This document shows, piece by piece, positions 25,495-32,518 of a stretch of DNA of 32,518 nt (position 1 is the stretch's first letter; the number at the start of each line of letters is the position of its first letter). The notes under the pieces were generated by a model. The model made no database searches. It worked only from the letters and a program-made list of their open reading frames with translations, and was not told where the DNA came from. A program made the position numbers and the translations under genes. Location of the stretch: assembly GCF_002914585.1 (NCBI RefSeq), contig NZ_PDDM01000040.1, positions 1-32,518 of the forward strand. Reading direction: 5' to 3'. The stretch is from Pseudanabaena sp. BC1403 (GTDB lineage: Bacteria; Cyanobacteriota; Cyanobacteriia; Pseudanabaenales; Pseudanabaenaceae).

Positions 25495-26918
25495 CCGATA
25501 TTTCTACTTCCTCATTGAAACGACTTTCTATATTGGGTAAGAATAATTTCCTTAGATACTCCCGATATATTGCCTTGGGGCTTGTTGCTAATGTAGGACT
25601 ATGGGGAATGGCGCTATTCTATCTAAAAGTAACGCCACCAGTTTATGTCAGCAAGTGGGCGATGATTATGCCTGGGAATGGGCTGGGCGTGAATGTTAGT
25701 TTGGCAGATATTGGACAGACTTCTGCTTCTAGTAGTTCTCCATTTGGGGGGTCAAGTATGGATCCAAGAGCTAACTATCAATTTATTCTGACAGATGAGA
25801 GTCTTTTAGAAATTGCTGCCGAAAGTCAGAAAATTCCACTCAGCAAATTTGGGAAGCCCAAAGTCAAGTTAGTCGATAACACTTCGATCATGGAGATGGA
25901 AATCGGGGCAAGGACACCTGAACAGGCTAGGGAAAATGCCACAGCCGTCATAGAAGCTTTGCAATCTCGGTTAAATCTTCTAAGAGCAGAGGAAATTGAT
26001 AAGCGCGGAGAAAACAACGATGTAACCTTGAAAGATGCTAGAGACAAACTGCAATTCGCACAAAAGAAACTTTCTGACTATAAGGCAAGTTCAGGCTTAA
26101 GCTCGTCAAATCAAGTTGGTGAGCTATCTACAAATATTGAAACACTTCGCAAGCAAAAAGCCGAGATATTTGCCCAAAAAGAACAAATTTCTAGCCGCTT
26201 TCAAGAACTATCTGATAGCTTGGGAATGACTGTCCCAGAAGTAGCTGATGCTTTTGTCCTCCATGCCGATCGCCAGTTCCTCCAAAATTCTAAGGACTAT
26301 ACCGAGGCAAATACCACATTAACTGTCATGCAGACAAAGTGGGGAATCAATCATCCTTTAGTCGTCAAAGAGGCGGCAAGGCAACAATCTGCTAGAGATG
26401 CTATGATTGAGCGTGCTAGTGCGATTCTTCGCAAGGAAGTCACGCCAAAGTATATTGAACATATAGTGTTGGGTGAAAATTCGGGCTCAAGTAGAGAAAA
26501 TTTATTTCGCGATCTGATTGGTTTTCGGGTTGATCAGCAAGGTGCGATCGCGCAAAATGAGGCGCTACAGGCTCAAATCTTCCAGCTAGAAGATCGCTTG
26601 CAGTCTTTAGTCCAAAAGCAAGTCGCCTTAGAGAACTTACAACGTGAGGTTCAAATTGCCGAAGCCGTATTCGCCTCTACTTTGGCAAAAATAAATTTAG
26701 CAAAATCAGATATTTTTACAGCCTATCCGTTAATACAGCTTCTTTCTAAGCCTTCGCTACCTGAAAAAAAGTCTGCGCCCCAACCAACCGTTGTGTTTAT
26801 AGGAACTGGTGTCGGTTCAATTCTCGTCACAACAGGCTTAGTCATGCTGTGGTGGCGTAAAGAGATCAAAAGCAAAATAGTTTTATCAAAGAATAAACCT
26901 GTGGAAGTAGCCCAGTGA
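25491..26918 (+). CDS. Wzz/Wzc-type polysaccharide co-polymerase without kinase domain
   Basis: The 475-residue inner-membrane protein has two membrane segments, at about 22-44 and 432-455, that flank a large periplasmic part with coiled-coil character (about 155-245 and 360-410), the layout of Wzz/GumC/Wzc chain-length regulators. The tyrosine-kinase part of Wzc, with Walker motifs and a Tyr cluster, is absent; the protein ends 20 residues after the second segment. Kinase control, if any, must come from a separate protein. It overlaps the upstream gene by 4 bp and the next by 4 bp (GTGA), giving a tightly coupled trio. Confidence 0.85.
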   Translation: MTDISTSSLKRLSILGKNNFLRYSRYIALGLVANVGLWGMALFYLKVTPPVYVSKWAMIMPGNGLGVNVSLADIGQTSASSSSPFGGSSMDPRANYQFILTDESLLEIAAESQKIPLSKFGKPKVKLVDNTSIMEMEIGARTPEQARENATAVIEALQSRLNLLRAEEIDKRGENNDVTLKDARDKLQFAQKKLSDYKASSGLSSSNQVGELSTNIETLRKQKAEIFAQKEQISSRFQELSDSLGMTVPEVADAFVLHADRQFLQNSKDYTEANTTLTVMQTKWGINHPLVVKEAARQQSARDAMIERASAILRKEVTPKYIEHIVLGENSGSSRENLFRDLIGFRVDQQGAIAQNEALQAQIFQLEDRLQSLVQKQVALENLQREVQIAEAVFASTLAKINLAKSDIFTAYPLIQLLSKPSLPEKKSAPQPTVVFIGTGVGSILVTTGLVMLWWRKEIKSKIVLSKNKPVEVAQ

Positions 26919-28264
26919 AACGAGAAAATATCCAACCTGAGAATTTTGCCGAAAAGGTTATTTGGTATTCAATCATTTGGACTTATTGGTTCTACTTGAT
27001 TGGAGGGTTGTATATCTTAGGAGCAGTTTTAGCTTGGATCTTGTTTTTTCATCTTTGTCATAAATTATGGAAACAAAACGAGCAAACTCCTGAAGAAGAA
27101 AAGATACATATTCCTTGGTCAATCTGGGTGTGGATTGCAGGAATGATAATGATGGAAGTTGCTCTCGTGATTGGTCATCTGGATTTTAATCTAAGCTTAG
27201 GAGAAATCATTAAATCTACGATTGGTTGGGCAAAAGGATGGGCTTTACTAGCCCTTTATCCTTTAGTGGGATGTCTTAAGATTCGACCAAAGTTAATGTA
27301 TCGTGCGGCAGCATTAGTTTGTAGAACGAGTCTGCTAATTTCTATTCCATTTGTTTTAGCATTCTATCTTCGTTTACCTCAAAAACTTTATGTTTCTCCT
27401 CTTAGGGCGATCGGAGGACCTAGTGATGCTTTTTTTGAGGTAATGCTTTATGAAATTGATCCTGGGGAAGGTAAGCCTAGATGGAGACTATATACCCCTT
27501 GGGCTCCTGCTGCTGGATTTGTCGCGAACATCTACTTCTTTATGATCATTCATGAGAAAGATCTAAGATTGCGCTGGCTAGGAATTGCAGGTTGTGTGGT
27601 CATTTGTCAAATTTCAGCCTCACGTCTGGCTCTAGTCTGTTTGCCTACGGTTTGGTTGGTGAGTCTATATATGTCAAAGCTCAGCCGTCCTCCCTTTCTA
27701 ATTGCATCTGGATTTGCCAGCTTTTTTATAAGCATTTCCACTACTCAAATAATTGAGTCAATCAATGATTTTTCAGAAAAATTTTCGGCAGCCCGAAAAG
27801 ATTCTTCGCGTGTGCGTGCAGCTCTAGGAAGGATAGCAGTCTATCGATGGGAAAACGAAGCTCCCATTTGGGGGCATGGAGTTGTTGTTAAAGGACCTCA
27901 CATGGTAGAGTTCATGCCTATTGGCTCTCACCACAGTTGGTTTGGATTGCTATATGTTAAAGGAATAGTTGGATATATATCACTTGCTATTCCTATGGGT
28001 TGTAGTTTTATCCATATGTTATATCTTTCTCAAAGGAGCACACCTGCTAAAGTTAGTTTATGTATGGTAATGGTGCTGTTTTTCTATACTTTTGGTGAAA
28101 ACCTAGAAATTTTGGCATATTTGTTTTGGCCAGGTTTAGTGATGATGGGAATTGGAACACAGCCCAAGTATATAGAAAAAGAAAAAGAAAAAGATATAGA
28201 TATAGAATATGAAGAGATCATCGAAGATGATTCTACGAGTAACGAAGTTCTACCTAATAGTTAA
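26915..28264 (+). CDS. Wzy/O-antigen ligase-like membrane protein (polysaccharide polymerase)
   Basis: A 449-residue protein with about ten hydrophobic segments. A long outer loop shows the Wzy_C/WaaL pattern: RWENEAPIWGHGVVVKGPHM then PIGSHHSWFGLLYVKGIVGY, with paired His and Gly typical of O-antigen ligases and polymerases. It would join repeat units on the outer face of the membrane. The C-terminal tail is highly charged (KEKEKDIDIEYEEIIEDD). The start is GTG at 26915, which overlaps the previous stop. Its stop (28262-28264) directly abuts the stop of the convergent fusion gene at 28265. Polymerase rather than ligase is inferred from the locus. Confidence 0.8.
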   Translation: MKRENIQPENFAEKVIWYSIIWTYWFYLIGGLYILGAVLAWILFFHLCHKLWKQNEQTPEEEKIHIPWSIWVWIAGMIMMEVALVIGHLDFNLSLGEIIKSTIGWAKGWALLALYPLVGCLKIRPKLMYRAAALVCRTSLLISIPFVLAFYLRLPQKLYVSPLRAIGGPSDAFFEVMLYEIDPGEGKPRWRLYTPWAPAAGFVANIYFFMIIHEKDLRLRWLGIAGCVVICQISASRLALVCLPTVWLVSLYMSKLSRPPFLIASGFASFFISISTTQIIESINDFSEKFSAARKDSSRVRAALGRIAVYRWENEAPIWGHGVVVKGPHMVEFMPIGSHHSWFGLLYVKGIVGYISLAIPMGCSFIHMLYLSQRSTPAKVSLCMVMVLFFYTFGENLEILAYLFWPGLVMMGIGTQPKYIEKEKEKDIDIEYEEIIEDDSTSNEVLPNS

Positions 28265-30418
28265 TTATACAGCGCTATTTTTGCGATTTAGTAACACCAT
28301 GATTGTTCTGAAGATTAACCACAGATCGTATTTTAAGCTCCAGTTTTGCTTATAGGATAAATCAAATTCCATTACCTCTTCAAAGCTTTTGACACTCGAT
28401 CGCCCATTGACCTGCCATACCCCAGTCAGACCAGGCTTAACATCCAGACGACTCCATTCAGTCATTTTTTCGTCAGTATATTCATTTTCTATCTCATAGA
28501 GTCCAACTTCGCCGAAGGTCGGTGGTCTTGTCCCGACAAGGCTCATATCGCCCATCAAGACATTCCAGAACTGGGGAAGTTCATCTAGGCTAGTTTTCCG
28601 CAGAATTCGTCCAACTTTAGTGACCCTCGGATCATTACTATTCTTAAAGAATTTGCCGCCATCATTACTGGTACTGCTTCCATCTGTTGAATCAGAAATC
28701 TGGTTAGTAACTTTTTGCTTCAACATTTCCGCATTTTTTACCATTGAGCGAAATTTCCAGATCCCAAAAGGTTTGCTCATCAGCCCCGCTCGCTTTTGCA
28801 TGAAAAGCACTGAACCATGGCTTTCCAATTTAATAGCGATCGCAATCGGGATGGATAAAATTGCAGTTATTCCTAACCCAATTAAGGAGCCGCATATATC
28901 AATGAGGCGCTTCGGGAGACTGCGAACCGATGGATGAACTGGAACTCTAGGATCTAACTCGATCGCAGGATAAAGAAAATACATTAAATAGGCGATCGCA
29001 CATAATACTGGAACATTAATCAGCTTTTGATAGATGTGATATAAAATTACTGCAAAACGATTTGAATGACTTTGCGATCGTGGGTTTTTATTTCTCGATA
29101 AACGGTTCGTACGTGTTGCTGACTCGATGTTAAAAATACTTGCTAGCTTGGTCATTTTTAAAATCGATAGCACCTGTGGATTAACACTCCAAAGCACTAA
29201 TTCCGTTGGTTCTGGTTTGACTGATTGAATATCTTTCTGACGAAGGACTTTTAGACAAGACACCAATGCGCCGATACCTGAGCTATCCATAAACTCGGTA
29301 TTTGACATGTCAATAATAATTTTGCTAAAGCTCTCATCATCTTGGCACAATTGTTGAAAATCTTCCTTCAATTTCCTTGCCTCAGGATTGAAGATGTTTT
29401 GAGGTGTACTAATTAAGACGGTTTCATTAAAACTAGTGATTTGGACATCATTCAATCCAAGCTTTGCTGATTCCTGCTCATTGCCAGTAGGAATATATAT
29501 AGCTTCAGGATAAAGTTCAGCGATCGCCTCGGAACGCACAATCAGTAAATCCAAGGCTTTCCATGAGCGTAGAAGACGAGCGGACAGGCTCAGATCTCGA
29601 ATGCGGGTCTTCGACTCCACAAAGATGACTTTGCTCTTGTATAAGTACTTAGCCGCTAACAAAAATGGAACCGCGACTCCAGCGCCAGTTGACAGCACAA
29701 TTTCGGGGCGCTCTGTTCGTAATACGCTAATTGATAATAATAAATTCCGTGCCAAATTAGGCAAATTACGATTTGTGGGACTATGCGCCCAGTATGCTTT
29801 TTCCTCACTTAGTTCAGTATTTGTTGTACCAGTTTTAAATGTGACCCATGTTCTTTGTGCATAGGTTTGCCAATATTGCTTCAGCCCCTGCATCCCTTTA
29901 AAATGTCCGCCAGATGAGCATATCAGCATGAGTTTGTCATTGTCTTTACTGGGATAGCGATCGCCCAAATAGTCACATAAAAGCTTATCCTCAGCAAAAT
30001 TTGGAGAACCATTGGAAATCATAATTAGTTTTAAAAATTTCACTAAATCTGCTGGGGATCTAGCAATTAACACACCTTGATTTTCTAGTTCATCCGCCAT
30101 TTCTAATTGATGATTGTCCACATGCTCATGGAATTTGACTGTACGGGGTACTAGTATATAAGGCTTATCGAATTCTTCGAGTAATAATGCACTACCCTCG
30201 CCACAATGCGCAATCACCACACTTGCTTGCTTAACGAGCTCTTTAAATTGTGTCTCTGGAATTATTTTACTAATCCGAACATTGTCAGGCAATCTTGTTG
30301 AAGCCCCATACTGGATGACTACTTCTTCGTTAATGATACCCTCTTTAATTAACAAACTGATCCAATCCATTAACGAATTGAATGGATACTGCTCAGTGCC
30401 AACTGTAACAAGTATCAT
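28265..30418 (-). CDS. Four-domain fusion: PssE-like GT28 - PssD-like - STAS - phosphoglycosyl transferase
   Basis: The 717 residues combine four parts. 1-155: PssE/Alg13-like GT28 domain (MILVTVGTEQYPF; HCGEGSALLLEEFDKPYILV). 160-310: PssD/Alg14-like domain (LMLICSSGGHFKGM; STGAGVAVPFLLAAKYL), the membrane partner of PssE, normally a separate gene. 318-436: STAS domain with IIIDMSNTEFMDSSGIGALV, keeping the DSSG phosphoserine site (S380). 455-490: hydrophobic segment. 500-717: polyprenyl-phosphate sugar phosphotransferase (KRLIDICGSLIGLG; PFGIWKFRSM; catalytic D612-E613 in LDELPQFWNVL; PGLTGVWQV; YDLWLIFRT). One chain could thus charge the lipid carrier with a sugar phosphate and add the second sugar, under STAS control. 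The intact frame argues against a sequencing join. Monocistronic, converging on the Wzy-like gene with no spacer. Confidence 0.9.
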   Translation of the reverse strand: MILVTVGTEQYPFNSLMDWISLLIKEGIINEEVVIQYGASTRLPDNVRISKIIPETQFKELVKQASVVIAHCGEGSALLLEEFDKPYILVPRTVKFHEHVDNHQLEMADELENQGVLIARSPADLVKFLKLIMISNGSPNFAEDKLLCDYLGDRYPSKDNDKLMLICSSGGHFKGMQGLKQYWQTYAQRTWVTFKTGTTNTELSEEKAYWAHSPTNRNLPNLARNLLLSISVLRTERPEIVLSTGAGVAVPFLLAAKYLYKSKVIFVESKTRIRDLSLSARLLRSWKALDLLIVRSEAIAELYPEAIYIPTGNEQESAKLGLNDVQITSFNETVLISTPQNIFNPEARKLKEDFQQLCQDDESFSKIIIDMSNTEFMDSSGIGALVSCLKVLRQKDIQSVKPEPTELVLWSVNPQVLSILKMTKLASIFNIESATRTNRLSRNKNPRSQSHSNRFAVILYHIYQKLINVPVLCAIAYLMYFLYPAIELDPRVPVHPSVRSLPKRLIDICGSLIGLGITAILSIPIAIAIKLESHGSVLFMQKRAGLMSKPFGIWKFRSMVKNAEMLKQKVTNQISDSTDGSSTSNDGGKFFKNSNDPRVTKVGRILRKTSLDELPQFWNVLMGDMSLVGTRPPTFGEVGLYEIENEYTDEKMTEWSRLDVKPGLTGVWQVNGRSSVKSFEEVMEFDLSYKQNWSLKYDLWLIFRTIMVLLNRKNSAV

Positions 30419-30481
30419 AAATTTAATAGTCCCCGATTGTTTTACTAAATATATATTTGGCTACATGAGACTTGGTTAACT

Positions 30482-30660
30482 TAATGAACTGGTGTTACGT
30501 GGAAGAAATTCCTGCGATGGGGGAAACTTGGGTCTGGCAGGAGGCAAATCCCCTACAGAACATGAATTGTTTAGGTAGGGGCAACTCCCCCTGTGGTTGC
30601 CCTGCTTCGCGATTCAGCAAGAAATTCATCATCTGAATCCCACGTAACATCAGTTAATTA
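30482..30660. mobile_element. MITE-like element with 21-bp terminal inverted repeats
   Basis: TAATGAACTGGTGTTACGTGG (30482-30502) and the complement of 30640-30660 agree at 19 of 21 bases. The 179-bp body has no coding frame and contains a GGGGCAACTCCCC-type palindrome common in cyanobacterial repeats (near 30577-30592). TTAA-like bases flank both ends, possibly a target duplication. It occupies part of the 686-bp gap 30419-31104; no gene is seen there. Confidence 0.6.
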
Positions 30661-30820
30661 GGTAATTAAAAGTATTTTAAGTCATTATATTATTATTTGT
30701 TTAGATCATCATAGATATCTGATTATTCTTTGTTTTACAAAAAACTATTAGCTTGAAAAAACTAAAGTTAGTCTACACATTTTCTAATAATTGAATTGTA
30801 GCAGATTGTTCATAAACCTT

Positions 30821-30869
30821 ATTTCTTTCGGCATAAAGTCAGGGATGCTGACTTTATGCCGAAAGAAAT
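30821..30869. repeat. 22-bp perfect hairpin
   Basis: ATTTCTTTCGGCATAAAGTC plus A (30821-30841) pairs fully with 30849-30869, and one further G-C pair closes a 5-nt loop. No gene end is adjacent, so it is not an obvious terminator; it starts a run of four hairpins up to 31024. Confidence 0.7.
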
Positions 30870-30893
30870 TTTCATAATGATAATTACTGGTAT

Positions 30894-30921
30894 AAAGTAT
30901 TGCAGCGCTTTGCGATACTTT
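30894..30921. repeat. 11-bp hairpin
   Basis: AAAGTATTGCA (30894-30904) pairs with 30911-30921 with one G-T pair, loop GCGCTT. It is the second of the four consecutive hairpins in this gap. Confidence 0.5.
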
Positions 30922-30931
30922 TTAAAATACC

Positions 30932-31024
30932 AATCTACAAAAGTGTGGTAACACTTTTGTAGATTAAAAACCAAGCTCAGTAAGAGTTTTAAAAACACAA
31001 AATGGCGTAGCCATTTTGTGTTTT
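30932..31024. repeat. Composite two-hairpin repeat (full copy)
   Basis: Hairpin 1 pairs 30932-30946 with 30951-30965 (15 bp, AATCTACAAAAGTGT); hairpin 2 pairs 30992-31006 with 31010-31024 (15 bp, loop GTA). The unit is bracketed by ATACCAA on the left and TTGGTAT on the right, and hairpin 1 with its AAAAACCAA spacer recurs at 32374-32432 beyond the next gene. Confidence 0.7.
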
Positions 31025-31032
31025 GGTATAAT
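31023..31032 (+). promoter_or_regulatory. Extended -10 at the repeat edge, possible GST promoter
   Basis: TTGGTATAAT gives TG-n-TATAAT at the outer end of the two-hairpin repeat, about 73 bp before the GST start at 31105. No -35 box is evident. It would make the repeat supply the promoter of the neighbouring gene. Confidence 0.4.
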
Positions 31033-31104
31033 CTAGAGTTCAGATTCTCAGAGAACGGCCATAAGCTCAATCTCAATCAATTCACCCTCAACACAGATGC
31101 TTCT

Positions 31105-32322
31105 ATGACTATTCCCCCTCTAAGCTGGACTGAATTAGAATCTCTCACAGACTTCCAAATAGATACTATCAATGGTCCGACTAACTCACAAGCTAATTTG
31201 CGTCTGTTTGGACATGATGAGTCTGATGTGCGCGTGACTTTATATCGAGACCATCATGCATGGTGTCCCTACTGCCAAAAGATTTGGCTGTGGCTAGAGG
31301 AAAAACAGATTCCCTATCGCATTAAAAAAGTAACTATGTTTTGCTATGGCGAAAAGGAAAGTTGGTATAAGCAGATAGTTCCTTCAGGAATGTTACCTGC
31401 GATCGCATTAGACGGACAGATTATTACTGAAAGCGATGATATCTTGATTGCCTTAGAAAAAGTTTTTGGCTCTCTTCGTCATGGCATGACCGACTCTCAA
31501 GTAATCCCGATTAGAAGACTGGAAAGAATCTTGTTTAGAGCTTGGTGTGAATGGCTCTGTCGTCCTGTCAGTTCAGCAGCACAAGAGCAACGCCATCGCC
31601 AGCAATTTATTGAAGTCATGCAAAAAATAGAAGAGGTGTTGGGCAATTCGCCTAGCCCTTATTTTCTCGAAGATTTTGGTACTGCGGATGTAATTTTTAC
31701 GCCATATGTAGAGCGGATGAATGCTAGTCTCTACTATTACAAGGGTTATTCCATGCGCGAAGCTAATCCGAGGATGTCTGCTTGGTTTGATGTGATGGAA
31801 AGCCGCCCGACCTATCGCGGTACTCAGAGTGACTTTCATACCCATGCTCATGACTTACCACCTCAGATGGGAGGCTGCTATGAGAATGGAGAACCGCAGA
31901 TGCTCATTAATAAAGAAAGAGTAGATTATGGCTCTTGGTTTGGGCTTCCAGATGTGACTTATCCAGAACCAGCTAACTCTCGGCAAGAAGCATTGCAACG
32001 AGTAATCAAGCATCGCGCTAATATTATTAAGGTCAATCCTGCGAATAATGAATTGTTAGATCAGGCGTTGCGCTGTGCTCTGACGAATATGATGACTGAA
32101 GAGGAATGTATCCCACCATCAGATTCTGATATTGCTTTGCGATATCTGCGCGATCGCATTAGTGTCCCTCGCGATATGTCGATCTATGCTGCTAAGCGTC
32201 TGAGAGAGGCTCTTGAAAAAACTGCGGCTTTAGTAGGCGATCGGCAAAGTCCACCAATTCCTGTCAGAAATCGCCGAGATCAAGATCCAGCAAACTTTAG
32301 TTCTCTTTTATCAAAAAATTAA
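31105..32322 (+). CDS. Glutathione S-transferase family protein with glutaredoxin-like CPYC site
   Basis: The 405-residue protein has a thioredoxin-fold GST N-terminal domain at about 40-130 ([21 protein letters not shown]54 and C57; [12 protein letters not shown] with the cis-Pro; ITESDDI with the glutathione-binding E-S pair), a helical GST C-terminal domain (about 140-255) and an extra C-terminal region (about 270-405) rich in charged helices. This long form is shared by cyanobacteria and plant plastids. The CPYC motif suggests a thiol-disulfide or deglutathionylation role rather than simple transferase activity. The ATG at 31105 is preferred; the longer frame from 31018 would begin inside a hairpin arm. 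Flanked by the same repeat on both sides. Confidence 0.85.
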   Translation: MTIPPLSWTELESLTDFQIDTINGPTNSQANLRLFGHDESDVRVTLYRDHHAWCPYCQKIWLWLEEKQIPYRIKKVTMFCYGEKESWYKQIVPSGMLPAIALDGQIITESDDILIALEKVFGSLRHGMTDSQVIPIRRLERILFRAWCEWLCRPVSSAAQEQRHRQQFIEVMQKIEEVLGNSPSPYFLEDFGTADVIFTPYVERMNASLYYYKGYSMREANPRMSAWFDVMESRPTYRGTQSDFHTHAHDLPPQMGGCYENGEPQMLINKERVDYGSWFGLPDVTYPEPANSRQEALQRVIKHRANIIKVNPANNELLDQALRCALTNMMTEEECIPPSDSDIALRYLRDRISVPRDMSIYAAKRLREALEKTAALVGDRQSPPIPVRNRRDQDPANFSSLLSKN

Positions 32323-32324
32323 GG

Positions 32325-32361
32325 GTAATCTCATACAGAGTTTTGCTCTGTATGAGATTAC
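32325..32361 (+). terminator. Perfect 16-bp hairpin after the GST gene
   Basis: GTAATCTCATACAGAG (32325-32340) pairs with 32346-32361 around TTTTG, beginning 2 nt after the stop codon. T-rich sequence follows only weakly. Confidence 0.7.
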
Positions 32362-32373
32362 TGATATTATACC

Positions 32374-32432
32374 AATTCACAAAAGTGTGACGACACTTTT
32401 GTGAATTAAAAAACAAACCCAGGAGGGGTTTT
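32374..32432. repeat. Second copy of the two-hairpin repeat (first hairpin only)
   Basis: AATTCACAAAAGTGT (32374-32388) pairs with 32393-32407, loop GACG, followed by AAAAAACAAACCCAGGAGGG ending in GTTTTA; AAACCC and GGGTTT form a further small stem. Left border TATACCAA and the first hairpin match 30932-30965; the second, GGC-containing hairpin is missing. Confidence 0.65.
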
Positions 32433-32496
32433 ATAGCAAAGTAAGGTTAAGATAGGACATAAAATTGAAACAGAAGAGACAGAAAAAGAAACGAAA

Positions 32497-32518
32497 ATGA
32501 CAGCAGCTTACAGCATAG
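32497..32518 (+). CDS. Possible start of a gene cut by the window edge
   Basis: ATG at 32497 follows a purine-rich leader (GAGACAGAAAAAGAAACGAAA) and gives MTAAYSI before the sequence ends. Seven residues do not identify a family; the call rests on the leader and the open frame only. Confidence 0.3.

Noticed and set aside
30821-31024. CRISPR-like array
   Set aside because: The repeats are different hairpins with no constant direct repeat and no regular spacer length.
31018-31104. 29-residue N-terminal extension of the GST protein
   Set aside because: The upstream start lies in the arm of a hairpin repeat; the ATG at 31105 gives the expected N-terminus.

Overview
The window is cyanobacterial chromosome. 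The palindrome GCGATCGC (HIP1) recurs throughout most of it. The gene content fits: menD of phylloquinone synthesis, a CruG-like carotenoid glycosyltransferase, a BT1 folate/biopterin transporter, a PixH-type CheY protein and a hybrid kinase with a cyanobacteriochrome-like GAF domain. The style of the intergenic hairpins suggests a Pseudanabaena-like genome, but that is inference. No rRNA, tRNA or CRISPR array was recognised by eye.

Layout. 1-393 is insertion-sequence debris: the terminus of one ISKra4-like element abutting the transposase 3' end of a related copy. 435-12831 is mostly housekeeping: trmN6, a VanY-like peptidase, an M41-like membrane peptidase without an AAA domain, a BT1 transporter, maf-menD (overlapping by 4 bp), two response regulators, proA, a secreted SPOR-like protein, a CruG-like glycosyltransferase and dps. 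13265-17356 encodes one 1363-residue hybrid histidine kinase. 17.4-19.1 kb is a scar zone with a MazEF-type toxin-antitoxin pair, an orphan antitoxin-like gene and two decayed glycosyltransferase 3' ends. 19146-20672 encodes a reverse transcriptase of the UG/Abi (defence-associated) type; it is AT-rich, has no HIP1 site and has its own sigma70-like promoter. 20793-30418 is an exopolysaccharide locus.

The exopolysaccharide genes form a nearly complete Wzx/Wzy-type pathway. On the minus strand are two tandemly duplicated GT4 glycosyltransferases and a Wzx-type flippase. On the plus strand a translationally coupled trio encodes a Wza-like export protein, a kinase-less Wzc/Wzz-like co-polymerase and a Wzy-like polymerase. 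Converging on the trio is a 717-residue four-part fusion: PssE-like, PssD-like, STAS and a phosphoglycosyl transferase. The fusion would load the first sugar on the lipid carrier and add the next, with a regulatory STAS domain between. 31105-32322 is a GST-family protein, and the first bases of another gene may start at 32497.

The most striking intergenic feature is a set of more than a dozen long, nearly perfect hairpins with 3-7 nt loops, mostly just after stop codons. Several are clear terminators; others recur as sequence families (17.4/24.2 kb, 2.3/11.0 kb, 30.9/32.4 kb) and look like dispersed repeats used as gene ends. Best candidates for new biology are the reverse transcriptase, the four-domain fusion, the dual-cysteine GAF domain in the hybrid kinase, and the hairpin families.
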